Shown piece after piece: positions 51,542-63,900 of a stretch of 64,000 bases of DNA; the stretch's first letter is position 1; each line of letters opens with the position of its first letter. The notes below the pieces were generated by a model. It had not been told where the DNA came from, did no database searches, and saw only the letters and a program-made list of their open reading frames with translations. The translations under genes were made by a program, and so were the position numbers. Source of the DNA: Ptiloglossa arizonensis. Lineage: Eukaryota; Arthropoda; Insecta; Hymenoptera; Colletidae. The stretch is from positions 496,001-560,000 of the forward strand of contig NW_027478712.1 in NCBI RefSeq assembly GCF_051014685.1, in the 5' to 3' direction.

Positions 51542-53311
51542 TACGGAAAAAATACACATTCCGTTGTAATCGGGCGAGTTTCGACTTTTAGAAGCAATAG
51601 GAATTTTTGGGTTAGGTCAATCCGTTCCCGAGATATGGGAGTTTGAAGCCATGAAATGGTTGAGAAGGCAAAACATTTTTCGCAATTCTGCTGCTCCAAA
51701 CGCTTAACAAGAATGGCCTAGGGAAAAAATACACATACCGTTGTAATCGGGCGAGTTTCTACTTTCAGACGCTACAGGAATTTTTGGGTTAGGTCAATCC
51801 GTTCGCGAGATATGGGAGTTTGAAACCAAGAAATGGTTGAGAAGGCAAAAAATTTTTCGCAATTCTGCTGCTCCAAACGCTTAACCAGAATGGCCTAGGG
51901 TAAAAATGCACCTACCGCTGTAATCGGGCGAGCTTCTACTTTCAGAAGCAATAGGAATTTTTGGGTTAGGTCAATCCGTTCGCGAGATATGGGAGTTTGA
52001 AGCCATGAAATGGTTGAGAAGGCAAAAAATTTTTCGCAATTCTGCTGCTCCAAACGCTTAACAAGAATGGCCTAGGGAAAAAATACACATACCGTTGTAA
52101 TCGGGCGAGTTTCTACTTTCAGACGCTACAGGAATTTTTGGGTTAGGTCAATCCGTTCGCGAGATATGGGAGTTTGAAGCCAAGAAATGGTTGAGAAGGC
52201 AAACAATTTTTCGCAATTCTGCTGCTCCAAACGCTTAACCAGAATGGCCTAGGGAGAAAATACACATACCGTTGTAATCGGGCGATTTTCTACTTTCAGA
52301 TGCAATTGGAATTTTTGGGTTAGGTCAATCCGTTCGCGAGATATGGGAGTTTGAAGCCAAGGAACGGTTGAGAAGGCAAAAAATTATTCGCAATTCTGCT
52401 GCTCCAAACGCTTAACCAGAATGGCCTAGGGAAAAAATACACATACCGTGGTAATCGGGCGAGTTTCTACTTTCAGATGCAATAGGAATTTTTGGGTTAG
52501 GTCAATTCGTTCGCGAGATATGGGAGTTTGAAGCCAAGAAATGGTTGAGAAGGCAAAAAATTTTTCGCAATTCTGCTGCTTCAAACGCTTAACCAGAATG
52601 GCCTAGGGAAAAAATACACATACCGCTGTAAACGGGCGAGTTTCTACTTTCAGGTGCAACAGGAATTTTTGGTTTAGGTCAATCCATTCGCGAGATATGG
52701 GAGTTTGAAGCCATGAAATGGTTGAGAAGGCAAAAAATTTTTCGCAATTCTGCTGCTCCAAACGCTTAACAAGAATGGCCTAGGGAAAAAATACACATAC
52801 CGTTGTAATCGGGCGAGTTTCTACTTTCAGATGCAACAGGAATTTTTGGGTTAGGTCAATCCGTTCGCGAGATATGGGAGTTTGAAGCTAAGAAATGGTT
52901 GAGAAGGCAAAAAATTTTTCGCAATTCTGCTGCTCCAAACGCTTAACCAGAATGGCCTAGGGTAAAAATACACATACCGCTGTAATCGGGCGAGTTTCGA
53001 CTTTCAGAAGCAATAGGAATTTTTGGATTAGGTCAATCCGTTCGCGAGATATGGGAGTTTGAAGCCAAGAAATGGTTGAGAAGGCAAAACATTTTTCGCA
53101 ATTCTGCTGCTCCAAACGCTTAACCAGAATGGCCTAGGGAAAAAATACACATACCGTTGTAATCGGGCGAGTTTCTACTTTCAGACGCTACAGGAATTTT
53201 TGGGTTAGGTCAATCCGTTCGCGAGATATGGGAGTTTGAAGCCAAGAAATGGTTGAGAAGACAACAAATTTTTCGAACTTCTGCTGCTCCAAACGCTTAA
53301 CCAGAATGGCC
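51542..53311. repeat. Family B HOR unit, 10 monomers (copy 2)
   Basis: Second 1,770-bp unit, ending at the cctacgg monomer at 53,312. Monomer order follows copy 1, with some replaced types in the first half. Confidence 0.8.
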
Positions 53312-55454
53312 TACGGAAAAAATACACATACCGTTGTAATCGGGCGAGTTTCGACTTTTAGAAGCAATAGGAATTTTTGGGTTAGGTCAATCCGTTCCCG
53401 AGATATGGGAGTTTGAAGCCATGAAATGGTTGAGAAGGCAAAAAATTTTTCGCAATTCTGCTGCTCCAAACGCTTAACAAGAATGGCCTAGGGAAAAAAT
53501 ACACATACCGTTGTAATCGGGCGAGTTTCTACTTTCAGATGCAACAGGAATTTTTGGGTTAGGTCAATCCGTTCGCGAGATATGGGAGTTTGAAGCTAAG
53601 AAATGGTTGAGAAGACAACAAGTTTTTCGCAATTCTGCTGCTTCAAACGCTTAACCAGAATGGCCTAGGGAAAAAATATACATACCGTTGTAATCGGGCG
53701 AGTTTCTACTTTCAGAAGCAATAGGAATTTTTGGGTTAGGTCAATCCGTTCGCGAGATATGGGAGTTTGAAGCCATGAAATGGTTGAGAAGGCAAAAAAT
53801 TTTTCGCAATTCTGCTGCTCCAAACGCTTAACCAGAATGGCCTAGGGAAAAAATACACATACCGTTGTAATCGGGCGAGTTTCTACTTTCAGACGCTACA
53901 GGAATTTTTGGGTTAGGTCAATCCGTTCGCGAGATATGGGAGTTTGAAACCAAGAAATGGTTGAGAAGGCAAAAAATTTTTCGCAATTCTGCTGCTCCAA
54001 ACGCTTAACCAGAATGGCCTAGGGTAAAAATACACCTACCGCTGTAATCGGGCGAGTTTCTACTTTCAGAAGCAATAGGAATTTTTGGGTTAGGTCAATC
54101 CGTTCGCGAGATATGGGAGTTTGAAGCCAAGAAATGGTTGAGAAGGCAAACAATTTTTCGCAATTCTGCTGCTCCAAACGCTTAACCAGAATGGCCTAGG
54201 GAGAAAATACACATACCGTTGTAATCGGGCGAGTTTCTACTTTCAGATGCAATTGGAATTTTTGGGTTAGGTCAATCCGTTCGCGAGATATGGGAGTTTG
54301 AAGCCAAGGAACGGTTGAGAAGGCAAAAAATTTTTCGCAATTCTGCTGCTCCAAACGCTTAACCAGAATGGCCTAGGGAAAAAATACACATACCGTGGTA
54401 ATCGGGCGAGTTTCTACTTTCAGATGCAATAGGAATTTTTGGGTTAGGTCAATCTGTTCGCGAGATATGGGAGTTTGAAGCCAAGAAATGGTTGAGAAGG
54501 CGAAAAATTTTTCGCAATTCTGCTGCTCCAAACGCTTAACCAGAATGGCCTAGGGAAAAAATACACATACCGTTGTAATCGGGCGAGTTTCTACTTTCAG
54601 ACGCTACAGGAATTTTTGAGTTAGGTCAATCCGTTCGCGAGATATGGGAGTTTGAAGCCAAGGAACGGTTGAGAAGGCAAAAAATTTTTCGCAATTCTGC
54701 TGCTCCAAACGCTTAACCAGAATGGCCTAGGGAAAAAATACACATACCGTTGTAATCGGGCGAGTTTCTACTTTCAGATGCAACAGGAATTTTTGGGTCA
54801 GGTCATTCCGTTCGCGAGATATGGGAGTTTGAAGCTAAGAAATGGTTGAGAAGACAACAAATTTTTCGCACTTCTGCTGCTCCAAACGCTTAACCAGAAT
54901 GGCCTAGGGTAAAAATACACATACCGCTGTAATCGGGCGAGTTTCTACTTTCAGACGCAACAGGAATTTTTGAGTTAGGTCAATCCGTTCGCGAGATATG
55001 GGAGTTTGAAGCCAAGGAATGGTTGAGATGGCAAAAAATTTTTCGCAATTCTGCTGCTCCAAACGCTTAACCAGAATGGCCTAGGGAAAAAATACACATA
55101 CCGTTGTAATCGGGCGAGTTTCTACTTTCAGATGCAACAGGAATTTTTGGCTTAGGTCAATCCGTTCGCGAGATATGGGAGTTTGACGCTAAGAAATGGT
55201 TGAGAAGACAACAAATTTTTCGCAATTCTGCTGCTCCAAACGCTTAACCAGAATGGCCTAGGGAAAAAATACACATACCGTGGTAATCGGGCGAGTTTCT
55301 ACTTTCAGATGCAATTGGAATTTTTGGGTTAGGTCAATCCGTTCGCGAGATATGGGAGTTTGAAGCCAAGAAATGGTTGAGAAGGCAAAAAATTTTTCGC
55401 AATTCTGCTGCTTCAAACGCTTAACCAGAATGGCCTAGGGAAAAAATACACATA
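53312..55454. repeat. Family B monomers between HOR zones
   Basis: About 12 monomers starting as a third 10-monomer unit (cctacgg at 53,312, gttcccgag near 53,393) and then losing that order. The ccgctgtaaacgggcg type next appears at 55,455, 16 monomers after 52,623. Confidence 0.8.
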
Positions 55455-57577
55455 CCGCTGTAAACGGGCGAGTTTCTACTTTCAGATGCAACAGGAATTT
55501 TTGGTTAAGTCAATCCGTTCGCGAGATATGGGAGTTTGAAGCTAAGAAATGGTTGAGAAGACAACAAATTTTTCGCAATTCTGCTGCTCCAAACGCTTAA
55601 CCAGAATGGCCTAGGGAAAAAATACACATACCGTTGTAATCGGGCGAGTTTCGACTTTCAGAAGCAATAGGAAATTTTGGGTTAGGTCAATCCGTTCGCG
55701 AGATATGGCAGTTTGAAGCCAAGAAATGGTTGAGAAGGCAAAAAATTTTTCGCAATTCTGCTGCTCCAAACGCTTAACCAGAATGGCCTAGGGTAAAAAT
55801 ACACCTACCGCTGTAATCGGGCGAGTTTCTACTTTCAGAGGCAACAGGAATTTTTGAGTTAGGTCAATCCGTTCGCGAGATATGGGAGTTTGAAGCCAAG
55901 AAATGGTTGAGAAGGCGAAAAATTTTTCGCAATTCTGCTGCTCCAAACGCTTAACCAGAATGGCCTAGGGAAAAAATACACATACCGTTGTAATCGGGCG
56001 AGTTTCTACTTTCAGACGCTACAGGAATTTTTGGGTTAGCTCAATCCGTTCGCGAGATGTGGGAGTTTGAAGCCAAGAAATGGTTGAGAAGGCAAAAAAT
56101 TTTTCGCAATTCTGCTGCTCCAAACGCTTAACCAGAATGGCCTAGGGTAAAAATACACCTACCGCTGTAATCGGGCGAGTTTCTACTTTCAGACGCAACA
56201 GGAATTTTTGAGTTAGGTCAATCCGTTCGCGAGATATGGGAGCTTGAAGCCAAGGAATGGTTGAGATGGCAAAAAATTTTTCGCAATTCTGCTGCTCCAA
56301 ACGCTTAACCAGAATGGCCTAGGGAAAAAATACACATACCGTTGTAATCGGGCGAGTTTCTACTTTCAGATGCAACAGGAATTTTTGGCTTAGGTCAATC
56401 CGTTCGCGAGATATGGGAGTTTGACGCTAAGAAATGGTTGAGAAGACAACAAATTTTTCGCAATTCTGCTGCTCCAAACGCTTAACCAGAATGTCCTAGG
56501 GAAAAAATACACATACCGTGGTAATCGGGCGAGTTTCTACTTTCAGATGCAATTGGAATTTTTGGGTTAGGTCAATCCGTTCGCGAGATATGGGAGTTTG
56601 AAGCCAAGAAATGGTTGAGAAGGCAAAAAATTTCTCGCAATTCTGCTGCTCCAAACGCTTAACCAGAATGGCCTAGGGAAAAAATACACATACCGTTGTA
56701 ATCGGGCGAGTTTCGACTTTCAGAAGCAATAGGAATTTTTGGGTTAGGTCAATCCGTTCGCGAGATATGGGAGTTTGAAGCCAAGAAATGGTTGAGAAGG
56801 CAAAAAATTTTTCGCAATTCTGCTGCTCCAAACGCTTAACAAGAATGGCCTAGGGAAAAAATAAACATACCGTTGTAATCGGGCGAGATTCTACTTTCAG
56901 ACGCTACAGGAATTTTTGGGTTAGGTCAATCCGTTCGCGAGATGTGGGAGTTTGAAGCCAAGAAATGGTTGAGAAGGCGAAAAATTTTTCGCAATTCTGC
57001 TGCTCCAAACGCTTAACCAGAATGGCCTAGGGAAAAAATACACATACCGTTGTAATCGGGCGAGTTTCTACTTTCAGACGCAACAGGAATTTTTGAGTTA
57101 GGTCAATCCGTTCGCGAGATATGGGAGTTTGAAGCCAAGGAATGGTTGAGAAGGCAAAAAATTTTTCGCAATTCTGCTGCTCCAAACGCTTAACCAGAAT
57201 GGCCTAGGGAAAAAATACACATACCGTTGTAATCGGGCGAGGTTCTACTTTCAGATGCAACAGGAATTTTTGGCTTAGGTCAATCCGTTCGCGAGATATG
57301 GGAGTTTGACGCTAAGAAATGGTTGAGAAGACAACAAATTTTTCGCAATTCTGCTGCTCCAAACGCTTAACCAGAATGGCCTAGGGAAAAAATACACATA
57401 CCGTGGTAATCGGGCGAGTTTCTACTTTCAGATGCAATTGGAATTTTTGGGTTAGGTCAATCCGTTCGCGAGATATGGGAGTTTGAAGTCAAGAAATGGT
57501 TGAGAAGGCAAAAAATTTTTCGCAATTCTGCTGCTTCAAACGCTTAACCAGAATGGCCTAGGGAAAAAATACACATA
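55455..57577. repeat. Family B HOR unit, 12 monomers
   Basis: From the ccgctgtaaac marker at 55,455 to 57,578: 2,123 bp (12 x 177 - 1; ttttggttaagtc near 55,505 lacks one base). The tcagaggcaac monomer at 55,838 recurs at 57,961 at a similar spacing. Confidence 0.8.
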
Positions 57578-59524
57578 CCGCTGTAAACAGGCGAGTTTCT
57601 ACTTTCAGATGCAACAGGAATTTTTGGTTTAGGTCAATCCGTTCGCGAGATATGGGAGTTTGAAGCTAAGAAATGGTTGAGAAGACAACAAATTTTTCGC
57701 AATTCTGCTGCTCCAAACGCTTAACCAGAATGGCCTAGGGAAAAAATACACATACCGTTGTAATCGGGCGAGTTTCGACTTTCAGAAGCAATAGGAAATT
57801 TTGGGTTAGGTCAATCCGTTCGCGAGATATGGCAGTTTGAAGCCAAGAAATGGTTGAGAAGGCAAAAATTTTTCGCAATTCTGCTGCTCCAAACGCTTAA
57901 CCAGAATGGCCTAGGGTAAAAATACACCTACCGCTGTAATCGGGCGAGTTTCTACTTTCAGAGGCAACAGGAATTTTTGAGTTAGGTCAATCCGTTCGCG
58001 AGATATGGGAGTTTGAAGCCAAGAAATGGTTGAGAAGGCGAAAAATTTTTCGCAATTCTGCTGCTCCAAACGCTTAACCAGAATGGCCTAGGGAAAAAAT
58101 ACACATACCGTTGTAATCGGGCGAGTTTCTACTTTCAGACGCTACAGGAATTTTTGGGTTAGCTCAATCCGTTCGCGAGATGTGGGAGTTTGAAGCCAAG
58201 AAATGGTTGAGAAGGCAAAAAATTTTTCGCAATTCTGCTGCTCCAAACGCTTAACCAGAATGGCCTAGGGTAAAAATACACCTACCGCTGTAATCGGGCG
58301 AGTTTCTACTTTCAGACGCAACAGGAATTTTTGAGTTAGGTCAATCCGTTCGCGAGATATGGGAGCTTGAAGCCAAGGAATGGTTGAGATGGCAAAAAAT
58401 TTTTCGCAATTCTGCTGCTCCAAACGCTTAACAAGAATGGCCTAGGGAAAAAATAAACATACCGTTGTAATCGGGCGAGATTCTACTTTCAGACGCTACA
58501 GGAATTTTTGGCTTAGGTCAATCCGTTCGCGAGATATGGGAGTTTGACGCTAAGAAATGGTTGAGAAGACAACAAATTTTTCGCAATTCTGCTGCTCCAA
58601 ACGCTTAACCAGAATGGCCTAGGGAAAAAATACACATACCGTTGTAATCGGGCGAGTTTCGACTTTCAGAAGCAATAGGAATTTTTGGGTTAGGTCAATC
58701 CGTTCGCGAGATATGGGAGTTTGAAGCCAAGAAATGGTTGAGAAGGCAAAAAATTTTTCGCAATTCTGCTGCTCCAAACGCTTAACAAGAATGGCCTAGG
58801 GAAAAAATAAACATACCGTTGTAATCGGGCGAGATTCTACTTTCAGACGCTACAGGAATTTTTGGGTTAGGTCAATCCGTTCGCGAGATGTGGGAGTTTG
58901 AAGCCAAGAAATGGTTGAGAAGGCGAAAAATTTTTCGCAATTCTGCTGCTCCAAACGCTTAACCAGAATGGGCCTAGGGAAAAAATACACATACCGTTGT
59001 AATCGGGCGAGTTTCTACTTTCAGACGCAACAGGAATTTTTGAGTTAGGTCAATCCGTTCGCGAGATATGGGAGTTTGAAGCCAAGGAATGGTTGAGAAG
59101 GCAAAAAATTTTTCGCAATTCTGCTGCTCCAAACGCTTAACCAGAATGGCCTAGGGAAAAAATACACATACCGTTGTAATCGGGCGAGGTTCTACTTTCA
59201 GATGCAACAGGAATTTTTGGCTTAGGTCAATCCGTTCGCGAGATATGGGAGTTTGACGCTAAGAAATGGTTGAGAAGACAACAAATTTTTCGCAATTCTG
59301 CTGCTCCAAACGCTTAACCAGAATGGCCTAGGGAAAAAATACACATACCGTGGTAATCGGGCGAGTTTCTACTTTCAGATGCAATTGGAATTTTTGGGTT
59401 AGGTCAATCCGTTCGCGAGATATGGGAGTTTGAAGCCAAGAAATGGTTGAGAAGGCAAAAAATTTTTCGCAATTCTGCTGCTTCAAACGCTTAACCAGAA
59501 TGGCCTAGGGAAAAAATACACATA
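57578..59524. repeat. Family B HOR unit, 11 monomers
   Basis: 1,947 bp between ccgctgtaaacaggcg markers at 57,578 and 59,525. The gcgaggttctac marker is at 57,241 and 59,188 with the same spacing. It contains one deletion (aaggcaaaaattttt near 57,867) and one insertion (aatgggcctagg near 58,970), which cancel. Confidence 0.85.
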
Positions 59525-60940
59525 CCGCTGTAAACAGGCGAGTTTCTACTTTCAGATGCAACAGGAATTTTTGGTTTAGGTCAATCCGTTCGCGAGATAT
59601 GGGAGTTTGAAGCTAAGAAATGGTTGAGAAGACAACAAATTTTTCGCAATTCTGCTGCTCCAAACGCTTAACCAGAATGGCCTAGGGAAAAAATACACAT
59701 ACCGTTGTAATCGGGCGAGTTTCTACTTTCAGATGCAATTGGAATTTTTGAGTTAGGTCAATCCGTTCGCGAGATATGGGAGTTTGAAGCCAAGAAATGG
59801 TTGAGAAGGCAAAAGATTTTTCGCAATTCTGCTGCTCCAAACGCTTAACAAGAATGGCCTAGGGAAAAAATACACATACCTTTGTAATCGGGCGAGTTTC
59901 GACTTTCAGATGCAACAGGAATTTTTGGTTTAGGTCAATCCGTTCGCGAGATATGGGAGTTTGAAGCCAAGAAATGGTTGAGAAGGCAAAAAATTTTTCG
60001 CAATTCTGCTGCTCCAAACGCTTAACCAGAATGGCCTAGGGTAAAAATACACCTACCGCTGTAATCGGGCGAGTTTCTACTTTCAGACGCAACAGGAATT
60101 TTTGAGTTAGGTCAATCCGTTCGCGAGATATGGGAGTTTGAAGCCAAGGAACGGTTGAGAAGGCAAAAAATTTTTCGCAATTCTGCTGCTCCAAACGCTT
60201 AACAAGAATGGCCTAGGGAAAAAATAAACATACCGTTGTAATCGGGCGAGATTCTACTTTCAGACGCTACAGGAATTTTTGGGTTAGGTCAATCCGTTCG
60301 CGAGATGTGGGAGTTTGAAGCCAAGAAATGGTTGAGAAGGCGAAAAATTTTTCGCAATTCTGCTGCTCCAAACGCTTAACCAGAATGGCCTAGGGAAAAA
60401 ATACACATACCGTTGTAATCGGGCGAGTTTCTACTTTCAGACGCAACAGGAATTTTTGAGTTAGGTCAATCCGTTCGCGAGATATGGGAGTTTGAAGCCA
60501 AGGAATGGTTGAGAAGGCAAAAAATTTTTCGCAATTCTGCTGCTCCAAACGCTTAACCAGAATGGCCTAGGGAAAAAATACACATACCGTTGTAATCGGG
60601 CGAGGTTCTACTTTCAGATGCAACAGGAATTTTTGGCTTAGGTCAATCCGTTCGCGAGATATGGGAGTTTGACGCTAAGAAATGGTTGAGAAGACAACAA
60701 ATTTTTCGCAATTCTGCTGCTCCAAACGCTTAACCAGAATGGCCTAGGGAAAAAATACACATACCGTGGTAATCGGGCGAGTTTCTACTTTCAGATGCAA
60801 TTGGAATTTTTGGGTTAGGTCAATCCGTTCGCGAGATATGGGATTTTGAAGCCAAGAAATGGTTGAGAAGGCAAAAAATTTTTCGCAATTCTGCTGCTTC
60901 AAACGCTTAACCAGAATGGCCTAGGGAAAAAATACACATA
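59525..60940. repeat. Family B HOR unit, 8 monomers
   Basis: 1,416 bp between ccgctgtaaacaggcg markers at 59,525 and 60,941, with the gcgaggttctac marker at 59,188 and 60,604. The copy following 60,941 keeps the same order to about 61,615. Confidence 0.85.
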
Positions 60941-63900
60941 CCGCTGTAAACAGGCGAGTTTCTACTTTCAGATGCAACAGGAATTTTTGGTTTAGGTCAA
61001 TCCGTTCGCGAGATATGGGAGTTTGAAGCTAAGAAATGGTTGAGAAGACAACAAATTTTTCGCAATTCTGCTGCTCCAAACGCTTAACCAGAATGGCCTA
61101 GGGAAAAAATACACATACCGTTGTAATCGGGCGAGTTTCTACTTTCAGATGCAATTGGAATTTTTGAGTTAGGTCAATCCGTTCGCGAGATATGGGAGTT
61201 TGAAGCCAAGAAATGGTTGAGAAGGCAAAAGATTTTTCGCAATTCTGCTGCTCCAAACGCTTAACAAGAATGGCCTAGGGAAAAAATACACATACCTTTG
61301 TAATCGGGCGAGTTTCGACTTTCAGATGCAACAGGAATTTTTGGTTTAGGTCAATCCGTTCGCGAGATATGGGAGTTTGAAGCCAAGAAATGGTTGAGAA
61401 GGCAAAAAATTTTTCGCAATTCTGCTGCTCCAAACGCTTAACCAGAATGGCCTAGGGTAAAAATACACCTACCGCTGTAATCGGGCGAGTTTCTACTTTC
61501 AGACGCAACAGGAATTTTTGAGTTAGGTCAATCCGTTCGCGAGATATGGGAGTTTGAAGCCAAGGAACGGTTGAGAAGGCAAAAAATTTTTCGCAATTCT
61601 GCTGCTCCAAACGCTTAACCAGAATGGCCTAGGGAAAAAATACACATACCGTTGTAATCGGGCGAGTTTCTACTTTCAGATGCACTAGGAATTTTTGGGT
61701 TAGGTCAATCCGTTCGCGAGATATGGGAGTTTGAAGCTAAGAAATGGTTGAGAAGACAACAAATTTTTCGCACTTCTGCTGCACCAAACGCTTAACCAGA
61801 ATGGCCTAGGGAAAAAATACACATACCGTTGTAATCGAGCGAGTTTCTACTTTCAGATGCAACAGGAATTTTTGGGTTAGGTCAATCCGTTCGCGAGATA
61901 TGGGAGTTTGAAGCAAAGAAATGGTTGAGAAGGCAAAAAATTTTTCGCAATTCTGCTGCTCCAAACGCTTAACAAGAATGGCCTAGGGAAAAAATACACA
62001 TGCCGTTGTAATCGGGCGAGTTTCTACTTTCAGATGCAATTGGAATTTTTGGGTTAGGTCAATCCGTTCGCGAGATATGGGAGTTTGAAGCCAAGAAATG
62101 GTTGAGAAGGCAAAAAATTTTTCGCAATTCTGCTGCTCCAAACGCTTAACCAGAATGGCCTAGGGTAAAAATACACATACCGTTGTAATCGGGCGAGTTT
62201 CTACTTTCAGATGCAACAGGAATTTTTGGGTTATGTCAATCCGTTCGCGAGATATGGGAGTTTGAAGCTAAGAAATGGTTGAGAAGACAACAAATTTTTC
62301 GCACTTCTGCTGCTCCAAACGCTTAACCAGAATGGCCTAGGGAAAAAATACACATACCGTTGTAATCGGGCGAGTTTCTACTTTCAGATGCAACAGGAAT
62401 TTTTGGGTTAGGTCAATCCGTTCGCGAGATATGGGAGTTTGAAGCAAAGAAATGGTTGAGAAGGCAAAAAATTTTTCGCAATTCTGCTGCTCCAAACGCT
62501 TAACAAGAATGGCCTAGGGAAAAAATACACATACCGTTGTAATCGGGCGAGTTTCTACTTTCAGACGCTACAGGAATTTTTGGGTTAGGTCAATCCGTTC
62601 GCGAGATATGGGTGTTTGAAGCCAAGAAATGGTTGAGAAGGCGAAAAATTTTTCGCAATTCTGCTGCTCCAAACGCTTAACCAGAATGGCCCAGGGAAAA
62701 AATACACATACCGTGGTAATCGGGCGAGTTTCTACTTTCAGATGCAATAGGAATTTTTGGTTTAGGTCAATCCGTTCGCGAGATATGGGAGTTTGAAACC
62801 AAGAAATGGTTGAGAAGGCAAAAAATTTTTCGCAATTCTGCTGCTCCAAACGCTTAACCAGAATGGCCTAGGGTAAAAATACACCTACCGCTGTAATCGG
62901 GCGAGTTTCTACTTTCAGACGCAACAGGAATTTTTGAGTTAGGTCAATCCGTTCGCGAGATATGGGAGTTTGAAGCCAAGGAACGGTTGAGAAGGCAAAA
63001 AATTTTTCGCAATTCTGCTGCTCCAAACGCTTAACCAGAATGGCCTAGGGAAAAAATACACATACCGTTGTAATCGGGCGAGTTTCTACTTTCAGATGCA
63101 ACAGGAATTTTTGGGTTAGGTCAATCCGTTCGCGAGATATGGGAGTTTGAAGCTAAGAAATGGTTGAGAAGACAACAAATTTTTCGCACTTCTGCTGCTC
63201 CAAACGCTTAACCAGAATGGCCTAGGGAAAAAATACACATACCGTGGTAATCGAGCGAGTTTCTACTTTCAGATGCAACAGGAATTTTTGGGTTAGGTCA
63301 ATCCGTTCGCGAGATATGGGAGTTTGAAGCAAAGAAATGGTTGAGAAGGCAAAAAATTTTTCGCAATTCGGCTGCTCCAAACGCTTAATAAGAATGGCCT
63401 AGGGAAAAGATAAACATGCCGTTGTAATCGGGCGAGTTTCTACTTTCAGATGCAATTGGAATTTTTGGGTTAGGTCAATCCGTTCGCGAGATATGGGAGT
63501 TTGAAGCCAAGAAATGGTTGAGAAGGCAAAAAATTTTTCGCAATTCTGCTGCTCCAAACGCTTAACCAGAATGGCCTAGGGTAAAAATACACATACCGTT
63601 GTAATCGGGCGAGTTTCTACTTTCAGATGCAACAGGAATTTTTGGGTTATGTCAATCCGTTCGCGAGATATGGGAGTTTGAAGCTAAGAAATGGTTGAGA
63701 AGACAACAAATTTTTCGCAATTCTGCTGCTCCAAACGCTTAACCAGAATGGCCTAGGGTAAAAATACACATACCGTTGTAATCGGGCGAGTTTCTACTTT
63801 CAGATGCAACAGGAATTTTTGGGTTATGTCAATCCGTTCGCGAGATATGGGAGTTTGAAGCTAAGAAATGGTTGAGAAGACAACAAATTTTTCGCAATTC

